64,000 nucleotides of DNA from the NCBI RefSeq assembly GCF_000739875.1, contig NZ_BBJR01000035.1, forward strand, positions 1 through 64,000, written 5' to 3'. Every line of letters starts with the position of its first letter. Position 1 is the first letter of the stretch. Positions 41,724 through 50,458 of this stretch are shown in pieces. Source of the DNA: Comamonas aquatica NBRC 14918 (GTDB lineage Bacteria > Pseudomonadota > Gammaproteobacteria > Burkholderiales > Burkholderiaceae_C). The notes under the pieces are model-generated. The model worked only from the letters and a program-made list of their open reading frames with translations, ran no database searches and was not told the origin of the DNA. Both the position numbers and the translations under genes were made by a program.

Positions 41724-42163
41724 TTCTAGACCTGGCAAGGGCCACCGTCCCCAAGCCCCCGCACCTGGCGCCCCCACGCACCAACGCAGAGGCCCCAAAG
41801 CAACGCACCGCACCCCACGCACGTGCCGCACAGCGCCCCCGCAAGGATGCGTACACGCCCTCATCGCCGCCTGCATGGGGGGCACGGGCCTGGCGTGCCA
41901 CGGCCAGGCCACGGACTCCGCAGAGAGTACCCCCATCGGCAGCCAGCGCTCTCTGGCATTGCGGGCAGCGCTATGAAAAAAGTTGCATGAGGACACCCAA
42001 TATTGGGCGCGTTGAATCATGCTCTGGCTGGACCGCAGGCGTCTCCCTGCCTGGGCGTGGACTGGCGGCATGCAGGGCTGCAACGATCCCACGCGCCGCA
42101 CGGTACCCGGTGCAGATGGCATCGGGATGCGCGCCAACCACGCTGGGGCAGAAGGGATGCCGC
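41724..42163. other. Gene-free stretch between the efflux operon and a convergent gene
   Basis: No gene is supported. The only notable structure is the perfect 12-bp palindrome CCCAATATTGGG at 41996-42007. The following gene on the minus strand ends at 42164. Confidence 0.4.
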
Positions 42164-43555
42164 TCAGCCCGGCAGACGCCCCGCGGCGGGCGCGAAGACC
42201 TGTGCATACAGCGGCCGCAGCGCTTCGGGCGCCCGGGCGATCAGCCGGCGGCCCTGGTCCTGGCAGACGGCATCGCCCCACAGGGTGCGCCGGACTTCGG
42301 CAAAAGCCGCCTCGACCGTGCTCTGTGCGGTCATCTGGGCGCGCAGTGCGGCCACTGGCGAGGGGGCATCGCCGCCCTGCTGCTGGCGGACCGCCAGCAA
42401 GGCCTGCAGGCTGGCGGCGTTGTCCATCCGCGCCGGATACGTCTTGCGGTGGCGCAGGTGCTGAATGTTGCCGGCACAGGCCATCAGATATGCCAGGCTG
42501 GTGGCGTCCAGGCCGTGGGCGTCGACATAGGCCTCGACAAACCGGCCCTGCAGCGATTGGTGCTCACCATCCACGGTGTGCAGGTACTGCAAGACCAGCG
42601 GCGCAAACCGCGTGTCGGCCCAGGCCAGCGCGAACACCGCAAAGCTGCCTGGCAAGGCACAGTGCGCGTCCTCCAGGTTCTGGTACCAGTGGTGCTCGCG
42701 CATGGCGGTATGTGCATAGGCCGCGATCCGTTCATGCAGTCCCGGGTAGGTGGCGGCCGCCGCAAACAGCTGGTGCACGCCTTTCCTGGGCAGGCCCGGA
42801 ATGGGCAGATAGACCTTGGTGGGGCCGCGGTACTCGATGGCGTAGGAGCGCGGAAAGTCGGTGGTGGAAAGCAGCTGGACCAGGTAGTCCAGCACCTGCC
42901 CGTACGCGGCTTCGCTCGCTGCGCGCTGGGTGATGCGGACCACGGCCAGCGCATCGTTGGCCGTGGCGCTGGCCCCGTCCCCCTTCCACCGGGCCAGGGC
43001 CGGGGGCAGCTCGCCCGTGCCCTGTTTCAGCAGCTGCGCCGGCAGCTCGCTGCCCAGTTGCGTCACCCAGTCAAAAATCTCCTCGGCACTGACGCGCGCA
43101 TAGCTAGGCCCGTACTTGAGGTCCCCCAGCGCAATGTCGCAGGCAAAGCGGTAGACGCTGTCCGGCAGGTCGGCGGCGGGGGCGTCGCTCTTGCGTACCC
43201 AGTGCGCCGACCAGTTGTGGCCCTGGTTGACAAAGTACGGGTCGCGCAGCCACGCATGTACCCACCGGTGCAGGGTGTGGTCGATCTCGTTCCAGGCCAA
43301 CAGGGCCCGCATTTGCTCGACAAAGTCACGCAGGTCTGTGCGCGAAAAATGGGCCAGGGCCTCTTGGCTGAGCCGGTATTCCAGCACCGCGCTGCCCAGC
43401 AGCTTCTGCCCTTCCACCATGAAGCAGACGGGATAGTCCCGGTTCAACGGGGGTGGTGTGCCACCGGCGATCTGGGCGACCGCGCGGTCAAACAAGGCCT
43501 GCACCGCAGGGTTGCCCGCAATGTCGTGGTAGACCAGCCAGTTCTTGGTGCTCAT
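42164..43555 (-). CDS. Uncharacterised protein, 463 residues
   Basis: I do not recognise the family with certainty. The protein starts MSTKNWLVYHDIAGN and is rich in aromatic and helical sequence (FVEQMRALLAWNEIDHTLHRW, DPYFVNQGHNWSAHW, FAVFALAWADTRFAPLVLQYL). It has no signal peptide, transmembrane helix or known catalytic motif that I can see. GC content and codon use look like a genuine gene of this genome, and the frame is open from the chosen ATG to the end. It stands alone, with over 400 bases free on either side. It might belong to a DUF such as DUF6138; that is a guess. Confidence 0.82.
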   Translation of the reverse strand: MSTKNWLVYHDIAGNPAVQALFDRAVAQIAGGTPPPLNRDYPVCFMVEGQKLLGSAVLEYRLSQEALAHFSRTDLRDFVEQMRALLAWNEIDHTLHRWVHAWLRDPYFVNQGHNWSAHWVRKSDAPAADLPDSVYRFACDIALGDLKYGPSYARVSAEEIFDWVTQLGSELPAQLLKQGTGELPPALARWKGDGASATANDALAVVRITQRAASEAAYGQVLDYLVQLLSTTDFPRSYAIEYRGPTKVYLPIPGLPRKGVHQLFAAAATYPGLHERIAAYAHTAMREHHWYQNLEDAHCALPGSFAVFALAWADTRFAPLVLQYLHTVDGEHQSLQGRFVEAYVDAHGLDATSLAYLMACAGNIQHLRHRKTYPARMDNAASLQALLAVRQQQGGDAPSPVAALRAQMTAQSTVEAAFAEVRRTLWGDAVCQDQGRRLIARAPEALRPLYAQVFAPAAGRLPG

Positions 43556-44081
43556 GGGACGGTTGGGATGGAAGCAAATCGATACAAATATGATAGCTGC
43601 CAGCGCAGATTGATCGCGCGTTGCGTGCCCTCCGCAGGGTCCATCGCTGTTTGGGCACCGCCGCCGAACGGGCCCGCGCATGCGGCATGCGCCACCTGGG
43701 GATCCGCCGGCCGGCCCTGCCAGGCTGGCAGCAGGCACAGGTCCGCGCCCCAGCCCACCAACAGGGCCCCACCGTGGTACCGCCCCCGGACGCACCGACC
43801 GGGCCCCCGATTTACTAAGTAAAAACCCGAACCCTTGTCCACGAAAGCGTTGGACAAGCCTGTGGACAACTGGCTCCTGCGCGCCCCACATCCGCCGCAA
43901 GTGCTTGTTTTTACGGCCCTGGACTTAGGCTGCCCAGAAAGCAGGCAGGCGGGCCGCAGCCTGGGGCGGGGCCGCCCACGATCGGCGCAAGCGGCCTAGA
44001 CTGGCGGCTGGTTCCATCCCCGGGCACTCGGTGGTGCTGTCCCGCAGCACCGGCCGCACCGCCTTTCACTCCCCCGACACC
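43556..44081. other. Gene-free stretch with short dyads and DnaA-box-like words
   Basis: No gene. TTTACTAAGTAAA (43811-43823) is a dyad. CTTGTCC (43834-43840) and GGACAAG (43852-43858) are inverted around 11 bases. TGTGGACAA follows at 43861-43869. TTGTCCACG and TGTGGACAA each differ by one or two bases from the DnaA box TTATCCACA. Confidence 0.4.
43583..43615 (+). repeat. Dispersed palindromic repeat, half copy
   Basis: ATATGATAGCTGCCAGCGCAGATTGATCG matches only the left arm of the consensus. It lies just upstream of the 463-residue protein gene. Confidence 0.55.
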
Positions 44082-44453
44082 ATGCTGTACGCACTTGCTG
44101 CACTGTTTGCCTTTCAACTGGCCGGCGAAGCCCTGGTCCACGCCCTTGCCCTGCCCCTGCCCGGCGCCCTGGTCGGCACGCTGCTGCTGCTGACCGCCCT
44201 GCTGTGGCTGGGCCGGCTGCCCGTGGCGCTGGAGCAGACAGCCCTGACCCTGCTGCAGAACATGATGCTGCTGTTCATCCCCACCATCGCTGGCGTGGTG
44301 CTGCACTTTGACCGCATCGCGCGCGAATGGCAGCCCTTCGTCGTGGCCGGCGTGGCGGGGGCCGCCATCACCTACGTGGTCACGGCTCTGACCTTCCGCT
44401 GGATGCTGGCGCGCAGCCCGGCTGCGGCCACCACCCCCGGGGCGCCGACATGA
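44082..44453 (+). CDS. CidA/LrgA family holin-like protein
   Basis: The product has 123 residues with four hydrophobic helices (about 2-20, 24-45, 55-80, 86-110). LPLPGALVGTLLL and MMLLFIPTIAGVVLHFD are the family landmarks. CidA/LrgA proteins work with the CidB/LrgB partner in control of lysis or in export of small metabolites. A GTG 17 codons upstream is a possible start; neither has a clear ribosome-binding site. Its stop overlaps the next gene's start (ATGA). Confidence 0.9.
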   Translation: MLYALAALFAFQLAGEALVHALALPLPGALVGTLLLLTALLWLGRLPVALEQTALTLLQNMMLLFIPTIAGVVLHFDRIAREWQPFVVAGVAGAAITYVVTALTFRWMLARSPAAATTPGAPT

Positions 44454-45175
44454 ACGCCTGGAACGACATCGTGCAGGGCCTGCAGGGCAGCGCACTGCCC
44501 TGGCTGGTGCTGACCATGGGGGTGTACCTGGCGGCCCTGGCGCTGTACAAGCGCAGCGGCTGCCACCCCTTGCTGATCCCGGTGTTCACGGCCGTGGTGG
44601 TCATCGTCAGCCTGCTGCTGCTGACGGGCACGCCCTACGCCACCTACCGCGAAGGCGTGCAGTGGCTCAGCCTGCTGGTCGGGCCGGCCACCGTGGCCCT
44701 GGCCGTGCCGCTGTATGCACAGCGCCAGCGCATCCGCGCCCTGTGGCTGCCGATCACCGTGGCCCTGGTCGTGGGCTGCGTGGTGGCCCTGGTCTCGGCC
44801 ATGGGCATTGCCTGGGCCCTGGGCGGCTCGTGGGAGACCGTGGTCTCGCTGGCGCCCAAGTCGGCCACCATCCCGATCGCCCTGCCCATGGCCGAGCGCT
44901 TTGGCGGCCTGCCGTCGCTGGCGGCCGTGGCCGTGGCCGTCACCGGCATCAGCGGCACCATGCTGGCCCCCTGGCTGGGCCGGCTGCTGCGCACCCAGGA
45001 CCCGGCCGTCAACGGCTTTGCCCTGGGGCTGACGGCCCACGCCATCGGCACGGCCCGGGGCCTGCAGGTCAACCCCACGGCCGGCGCCTTTGCCGCGCTG
45101 GCCATGGGGCTCAACGGCGTGCTGACGGCCTTGCTGATGCCACTGTGCGTGGCCGTGTTCCAGCGCCTGCCCTGA
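44450..45175 (+). CDS. CidB/LrgB family membrane protein
   Basis: The product has 241 residues and about six to seven hydrophobic helices. The LrgB signature SLAPKSATIPIALPMAERFGG and GLTAHAIGTARGLQVNPTAGAFAALAMGLNG are present. It overlaps and is translationally coupled to the CidA-like gene; together they make a CidAB/LrgAB pair. Some family members export glycolate or pyruvate; the role here is unknown. Confidence 0.94.
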   Translation: MNAWNDIVQGLQGSALPWLVLTMGVYLAALALYKRSGCHPLLIPVFTAVVVIVSLLLLTGTPYATYREGVQWLSLLVGPATVALAVPLYAQRQRIRALWLPITVALVVGCVVALVSAMGIAWALGGSWETVVSLAPKSATIPIALPMAERFGGLPSLAAVAVAVTGISGTMLAPWLGRLLRTQDPAVNGFALGLTAHAIGTARGLQVNPTAGAFAALAMGLNGVLTALLMPLCVAVFQRLP

Positions 45176-45183
45176 GCCGCAGA

Positions 45184-45232
45184 AAAACATAGCTGCCCGC
45201 GCTTTCTGGACAAGCGCTGGTGCCATTTTTTG
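45184..45232 (+). repeat. Dispersed palindromic repeat, copy 6
   Basis: AACATAGCTGCCCGCGCTTTCTGGACAAGCGCTGGTGCCATTTTTT shows both arms. It lies nine bases after the CidB-like stop and could fold as a terminator with its T-run. Confidence 0.7.
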
Positions 45233-45310
45233 TCATCAGTGCGATGGCACTGGGCGCACAGCGAGGCCCTTGGCAGGACCTGCCCGCGCGCAGCCCCGGG
45301 CGCCACCGCC

Positions 45311-46249
45311 TCACGCAGAGCGTGCACTGCGCCGGTAGGCCCACAGCGCACCCAGGATCAGCGCCATGCCCAGCCATTGCGACCGCTGCGGGCGGGCGCC
45401 AAACCACAGCACATCCACCAGCAAGGCCACCACGGGGTAGATAAAGGACAGGCCCGCAATCGCCTGGGCCGGCAAGCGCTGGAACGCCGTGTACATCAGC
45501 GTGTACATCCAGGCCGTGTGCACCAGGCCCAGCACCGCCACCGCGCCCCATGCCTGGGGGCTGAAGACGGCCTGCCCACGCAGCGCCCACACCCCGGGCA
45601 GCAGGGCCAGGGCGCCGGCCAGCATCTGCAGCATGGCGATCTGCGCCGGGGCGATGCGCGACAGCTGCTGGGTGGTCAGCGTGGCCACGGCATACAGGCT
45701 GGCCGCCAGCAGCGCCAGCACCATGCCCGGCCACGCGCCCTGGGTGGCCCCTGTGGCGGCCTGCTCCAGCAGGCCGCTGCTCAGGCCCACGCCCACCAGG
45801 GCCAGCACCAGCCACGGCAGGCGCGCCAGCGGCAGGGGGGCACCCTGCAGCACGGCAGCCAGCAGCAACAGCACAAACGGCTGGACGTGATAGACCACGG
45901 TGGCAATCGCAATGCCGCTGTAGGCGTAGGCCCGGAACAGGCACAGCCAGTTGGCAATCAGCGCGGCCGCCCCCAGCAGCAGCCACAGGGCTTCGCGCCG
46001 GCTGGGCCGGGTCCAGGTGCCGGACCACAGCAGCCATGCGGCCAGGCCCAGCCCGCCCAGCAGGCAGCGCAGCCACACCACCCACAGCACGGGCAGACCG
46101 CTTTCCACCACCAGCAGGCCGATGGTGCCGGACAAGGCCATGGCCAGCACCATGCGCCAGGTGCCCCCGGGTGCGCCGCAGGTCGCCAAACAGGAAGGCA
46201 GCGCCGCCGGGGGGGCGGGCCGCAGGAAGGAAGTCGTCGGGTTGGTCAT
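45311..46249 (-). CDS. EamA/DMT family transporter
   Basis: The product has 312 residues and about ten transmembrane helices in two EamA repeats (RMVLAMALSGTIGLLVVESGLP start; second repeat from GMVLALLAASLYAV). It resembles RhaT/YdcZ-type metabolite exporters. It is divergent from a LysR-type regulator gene, which probably controls it. An upstream GTG at 46300 would overlap the candidate operator, so I use the ATG at 46249. Confidence 0.91.
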   Translation of the reverse strand: MTNPTTSFLRPAPPAALPSCLATCGAPGGTWRMVLAMALSGTIGLLVVESGLPVLWVVWLRCLLGGLGLAAWLLWSGTWTRPSRREALWLLLGAAALIANWLCLFRAYAYSGIAIATVVYHVQPFVLLLLAAVLQGAPLPLARLPWLVLALVGVGLSSGLLEQAATGATQGAWPGMVLALLAASLYAVATLTTQQLSRIAPAQIAMLQMLAGALALLPGVWALRGQAVFSPQAWGAVAVLGLVHTAWMYTLMYTAFQRLPAQAIAGLSFIYPVVALLVDVLWFGARPQRSQWLGMALILGALWAYRRSARSA

Positions 46250-46290
46250 GCCTGCATCGTCCACCAAGCGCATCCACGCATCAATACGCT

Positions 46291-46321
46291 TTGATTCCAC
46301 TTACTATTGCCCTTGAATCAA
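46291..46321. promoter_or_regulatory. Candidate LysR operator between divergent eamA-like and lysR genes
   Basis: TTGATTC and GAATCAA form a perfect 7-bp inverted repeat with a 17-base spacer, 14 bases before the lysR ATG. The arrangement is that of LysR-type divergent control. Confidence 0.5.
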
Positions 46322-46334
46322 CAATCACCGTCCC

Positions 46335-47288
46335 ATGCCCATGCGCACCGAACCCGGTCTGGTCCCCGAAATGCTGGTCTTTGCCAAGGTGGTAGAACTG
46401 CGCAGCTTTGCCGCGGCCGCGCGCCAGCTGGAGCTGACCACCTCGGCCGTCAGCCGCAGCGTGGGCCGGCTGGAGGCCCACTGGGGCGTGCAACTGCTGC
46501 ACCGCACCACCCGCTCGCTGTCGCTGACCGAGTTGGGGGCCGAGGTCTATGCCGCCTGCAGCCAGCTGGCGCACGCCGCCAGCGACATCCACGCCATTGC
46601 CGGCCACTACCGCGGCGTGCCGCGCGGCACGGTGCGGCTGACGGCACCCACGGTGTTTGGCGAGATCTGGCTCAGCGCCCAGCTGCCCGCACTGCGCCGC
46701 CAGTGGCCCGAGCTGGAAGTGGCCGTGAGCCTGAGCGACCAGATCCAGGACCTGGCCCAGCAGGGGCTGGACCTGGCCATCCGCCTGACGCGGCCCGAGC
46801 AACTGCCCCAGCACATGGTGGCACGCGCCCTGCGCCAGGTGCGGTACATCGCCGTGGCCTCGCCCGCCTACCTGCAGGGGCTGGCCATGCGGCCGCAACA
46901 CCCGCAGGACCTGGACCGCGCACATGGCGTGGCCTGCATCACGCTGGGCTATGGGGATTTTCAGCACCGCCTGCAATGGGTGCACCAGGCCGACCCGGGC
47001 CAACCCCCGGCCGTGGCCGAGGTGACCGTGCACGCACCGCTGTCCATCGACAGCAGCACCGGCATCATCCACCTGGCGCTGCAGCACCAGGGCATCGGTC
47101 TGGTGGCCGACTTTGCGGCCCAGGCCGCGCTGGACAGCGGCGCGCTGGTGCCGGTGCTGCCCGACTGGCGGCTGACCGGCAACTACGCGCCGCGCACCGC
47201 CTATGCGCTGTACATGCCCTCGCGCCATGTGCCGCTCAAGGTGCGGGCGCTGATCGACCACCTGGTCGAGGCCGGCCGGCACCGCTGA
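46335..47288 (+). CDS. LysR family transcriptional regulator
   Basis: The product has 317 residues. The N-terminal helix-turn-helix (FAKVVELRSFAAAARQLELTTSAVSRSVGRLE) is followed by the periplasmic-binding-like effector domain. It resembles the large AaeR/DsdC-like Burkholderiales group that regulates an adjacent divergent gene, here the EamA transporter. An ATG two codons later is an alternative start. Confidence 0.94.
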   Translation: MPMRTEPGLVPEMLVFAKVVELRSFAAAARQLELTTSAVSRSVGRLEAHWGVQLLHRTTRSLSLTELGAEVYAACSQLAHAASDIHAIAGHYRGVPRGTVRLTAPTVFGEIWLSAQLPALRRQWPELEVAVSLSDQIQDLAQQGLDLAIRLTRPEQLPQHMVARALRQVRYIAVASPAYLQGLAMRPQHPQDLDRAHGVACITLGYGDFQHRLQWVHQADPGQPPAVAEVTVHAPLSIDSSTGIIHLALQHQGIGLVADFAAQAALDSGALVPVLPDWRLTGNYAPRTAYALYMPSRHVPLKVRALIDHLVEAGRHR

Positions 47289-47542
47289 GCGCCGCGCGCC
47301 AGTTCTCCCCAATCGCCACCGATAAGCTTGTGGATAAGTGCGCCCCCTTACCTGGATAAGGCACTTAGCGGCTTGTTCTGATGGAGGTTTTTGCGGGGCG
47401 CCTAAATTTTCAGCAGACCTCAACCACGGATTGCACGCCGCCTCAACCTGGGCGGGCCCTCAACCCGGCTGCAGCCGGGCAGCGGCCCTGCGCTGCGGGC
47501 TGGGCCCGCCACCGAGGGCTTGCCCCCAACGCGTGGACGGCC
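47289..47542. other. Intergenic region with a consensus DnaA box
   Basis: TGTGGATAA at 47329-47337 is a perfect DnaA box (TTATCCACA) on the minus strand. GATAAGC at 47321 and GGATAAGG near 47353 are similar words. The rest shows no feature. Confidence 0.45.
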
Positions 47543-49003
47543 TCAGTCTTCCTTGCGGGCCAGGAAATGAAAGCGCATCAGCGTGCGCTCGCGCGCACTG
47601 GCGTGGTCCACCACGGGCCACGGATAGTTCTGCCCCAGGCGCAGGCCACAGGCCTGCAGCTCCAGCGGCTTCATGGCCGCCGGAAAGTGCAGGTGCCGGT
47701 CTGGCACCCGGTCCAGCTCCGGCAGGTAGCGGCGGATGAACTTGCCGTCCGGGTCGAACTTCTGTGATTGCGTCACCGGGTTGAAGATGCGAAACCAGGG
47801 CTGGGCATCACAGCCCGTGGACGCAGCCCACTGCCAGCCCCCGTTGTTGGCGGCCAGGTCGTAGTCGTTCAGGTGCTGGGCAAAAAAGCGCTCGCCCCGG
47901 CGCCAGTCGATGCCCAGGTCCTTGGTCAGAAAGCTGGCCACCACCATGCGCAGGCGGTTGTGCATGTAGCCGGTCTGCAGCAGCTGACGCAGGGCCGCAT
48001 CGACCAGGGGGTAACCGGTGCGGGCCTCACACCAGGCCTGCCACAGTTCCGGAGCCTCGTCCCACTGCACGCGCTCGTACTCGGGGCGGAAGGACTGCGT
48101 GACCACCTGGGGGTGGTGCCACAAGATCATGAAGTAGAAGTCGCGCCAGGCCAGCTCGGACAGCCAGGTCTGCGCGCCCTCGCTGCCCTGCGCCGCCTGC
48201 TGCACGGCCAGGGCGGCCAACTGGCGGATGGACACGGTGCCAAAGCGCAGGTGCACCGACAGGTAGGACACACCCTTGCGACCCGGGAAGTCCCGTGCTT
48301 CGTGGTAGGCCGCCATGCGCGGCACAAAGTCCTGCAGCAGTTGCTGCGCCCCCTGCGCGCCCGTGGGCAGGGGCAGCTGCGCCAGGTTGGTGGCCTCGAA
48401 CCCCAGATCGGCCAGCGTGGGCAGGCGCTCGCCATCCGGGGGCGCGGCCAGGTGGGCGGCGTAGCGCGCCACAGGGTACGGCGTCAGCTGGAAGGCATCG
48501 AGCTTTTGCAGCCAGGCGCGCTTGTACGGCGTGAACACGCTGTAGGGCTGGCCCTGCTGGGTCAGCACCTCGCGCTGCTCCAGCAGCACCTGGTCCTTGT
48601 AGTCGCTGAAGGTGATGCCGGCGGCGCGCAGCGCTTCGGCCACGCGCTGGTCACGGGCGATGGCCTCGGGCTCGTAATCACGGTTGGTCAACACCTCCTG
48701 CACGCCCAGGCTGCGCGCCAGCTGCACGATGCAGGCCGGCGCCGCGCCGTGGCGCACGATCAGCCCGCCGCCCGGGGCCCCGCTGCGCGCCGCCAGGGCG
48801 CGCAGTTCCTGGTCCAGGGACTGGACGCTGGCATGGATGAACGCCACGCGCCGGTCGCTGCGCGTGGGCAGGGCATCGAGGATGACCGTATCAAAAACAA
48901 AAGCACAGTACACACGCTGGTAGCGGCGCAGCGCGTGGTACAGCGCAGCATGGTCGTCGCAGCGCAGATCGCGGCGCATCCAGACAAGGGCGGCAGGGGG
49001 CAT
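47543..49003 (-). CDS. phrB: Deoxyribodipyrimidine photo-lyase
   Basis: The product has 486 residues. The N-terminal antenna domain starts ALVWMRRDLRCDDHAALYHA. The FAD domain holds the usual C-terminal block GYPLVDAALRQLLQTGYMHNR, VASFLTKDLGIDWRRGE, DYDLAANNGGWQWAASTGCDAQPWFRIFNP. It repairs cyclobutane pyrimidine dimers with blue light. I chose the ATG at 49003; upstream codons are not conserved. It is divergent from the PAS-GGDEF gene. Confidence 0.95.
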   Translation of the reverse strand: MPPAALVWMRRDLRCDDHAALYHALRRYQRVYCAFVFDTVILDALPTRSDRRVAFIHASVQSLDQELRALAARSGAPGGGLIVRHGAAPACIVQLARSLGVQEVLTNRDYEPEAIARDQRVAEALRAAGITFSDYKDQVLLEQREVLTQQGQPYSVFTPYKRAWLQKLDAFQLTPYPVARYAAHLAAPPDGERLPTLADLGFEATNLAQLPLPTGAQGAQQLLQDFVPRMAAYHEARDFPGRKGVSYLSVHLRFGTVSIRQLAALAVQQAAQGSEGAQTWLSELAWRDFYFMILWHHPQVVTQSFRPEYERVQWDEAPELWQAWCEARTGYPLVDAALRQLLQTGYMHNRLRMVVASFLTKDLGIDWRRGERFFAQHLNDYDLAANNGGWQWAASTGCDAQPWFRIFNPVTQSQKFDPDGKFIRRYLPELDRVPDRHLHFPAAMKPLELQACGLRLGQNYPWPVVDHASARERTLMRFHFLARKED

Positions 49004-49132
49004 GGTGATTCCGGGCAGGGAGGCAGCGCGCAATTTTGGCATTGCCAGCGCCTGGTCCAAAGAATGCGGCCGATGACCAGCCTTGGTATGCTGGCCCTTT
49101 GTGCCCACCCCCGCCCCTGAGCCACCCACGCT

Positions 49133-50410
49133 GTGACCTCTTTACTGACTGCTCCTCCACCCCTCCACGCCACGGACCTGCTGCAGGCTGCCGTGGAGCA
49201 GGCGTTCAACGCCGTGGTCATCACCACGGCCGATCTGCAGGGAGATGGCCCACACATCACCTATTGCAACCCGGCGTTCTGCCAGCTCACGGGCTACAGC
49301 GCCGCGGAGTTGCAGGGCCGCTCTCCGCGCCTGCTGCAAGGCCCGCTGACCGATCAGCGGGTGCTGCAGCGATTGCGTGACAGCCTGCACCAGGGCACGT
49401 TTTTCCTGGGCTCCACCTTCAACTACCGCAAAGATGGCAGCACCTATCTGGTGGAGTGGAACATCTCACCCGTGCGCGATGCACAAGGGCAGATCCAGGC
49501 CTTTGTGTCGGTGCAGCAAGACATCACGGCACGGGTGGAGGCCCAGCAACGCCAGGCCCTGCTGGCGCGGGCCCTGCATGCAACCCGGGACGCCGTGCTG
49601 ATCGCGGACCATCAGGCGCACATCCTGTTTGTCAACCAGGCTTTTGAGCACCTGACCGGCTATGCCAGCGCGGAAGTGCTGGGCTGCACCCCGCAATTTC
49701 TGCAGTCGGGCCAGCATCCCCCCGCGTTCTACACCCAGCTGCGCGAAGCCTTGGCGCGCGGCGACAGCTACCAGGCCACCTTCACCAACCGCCACAAGCG
49801 CGGCCACCTGTACCACGCGGCGCAGACCATCACGCCGCTCAAAGACGACACGGGCACGGTCCAGCACTACGTCTGCGTGAGCAAGGATGTGACGGAACTG
49901 GTGACCCGAACGCAGGAGCTGCGCCAGCAGGCCCACCACGACGCGTTGACCGGCCTGCTCAATCGCTACGCGGGTGAAAAGCAGTTGCAACGCTGCCAGC
50001 AAGCGGCGCAGACCGACGGCGTGGGCTATGCCCTCATCCTGGCAGACATCGATGAGTTCAAGCAGATCAATGACCGCTGGGGCCATGAAGCCGGCGACCA
50101 GGTGCTGCTGCGCTGCGCACAGCTGCTCAGCACGGCCGTGCGCTGCGGTGATGCCGTGGTGCGCTGGGGCGGGGAAGAATTCTTGATCGTGCTGCCGGGC
50201 TGCCCACTGGATGCGGCGCACAGTCTGGCCGAACACATGCGCACCACCCTGGCCGCCCAAGAGGACGCCACCGTGGGTCAGGTCACCATGTCCCTGGGGG
50301 TCGCCGCCTGGCAAGCGCCAGAGGACAGCGCAGAGCTGCTGCGGCGCACGGACCAGGCGCTGTACCACGCCAAGGGCCAGGGCCGCAACCAGGTGGCAGT
50401 GGCACGCTGA
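49133..50410 (+). CDS. Diguanylate cyclase with two PAS domains
   Basis: The product has 425 residues and no transmembrane segment. PAS 1 is at about 15-125 (ITYCNPAFCQLTGYSAAELQG) and PAS 2 at about 135-250 (ILFVNQAFEHLTGYASAEVLG). The GGDEF domain is at about 260-425 with RWGGEEF and an RxxD inhibition site (RCGD). It should make cyclic di-GMP in response to a signal bound by the PAS domains. The start is a GTG. Confidence 0.93.
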   Translation: MTSLLTAPPPLHATDLLQAAVEQAFNAVVITTADLQGDGPHITYCNPAFCQLTGYSAAELQGRSPRLLQGPLTDQRVLQRLRDSLHQGTFFLGSTFNYRKDGSTYLVEWNISPVRDAQGQIQAFVSVQQDITARVEAQQRQALLARALHATRDAVLIADHQAHILFVNQAFEHLTGYASAEVLGCTPQFLQSGQHPPAFYTQLREALARGDSYQATFTNRHKRGHLYHAAQTITPLKDDTGTVQHYVCVSKDVTELVTRTQELRQQAHHDALTGLLNRYAGEKQLQRCQQAAQTDGVGYALILADIDEFKQINDRWGHEAGDQVLLRCAQLLSTAVRCGDAVVRWGGEEFLIVLPGCPLDAAHSLAEHMRTTLAAQEDATVGQVTMSLGVAAWQAPEDSAELLRRTDQALYHAKGQGRNQVAVAR

Positions 50411-50458
50411 ATGCCTGATTGACCACCCACCGCCACACCGTCACGCACCCGATGCCCT

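Noticed and set aside
38761-41901. Long open frame on the minus strand opposite the efflux genes
   Set aside because: It is antisense to clear membrane fusion and MFS genes, and its composition is that of a shadow frame.
43811-43869. Chromosomal replication origin
   Set aside because: Only a few imperfect DnaA words, no AT-rich unwinding region and no dnaA, dnaN, gyrB or rpmH nearby.
45230-46294. Plus-strand frame opposite the EamA transporter
   Set aside because: Low-complexity Gln/His/Pro product; antisense shadow.
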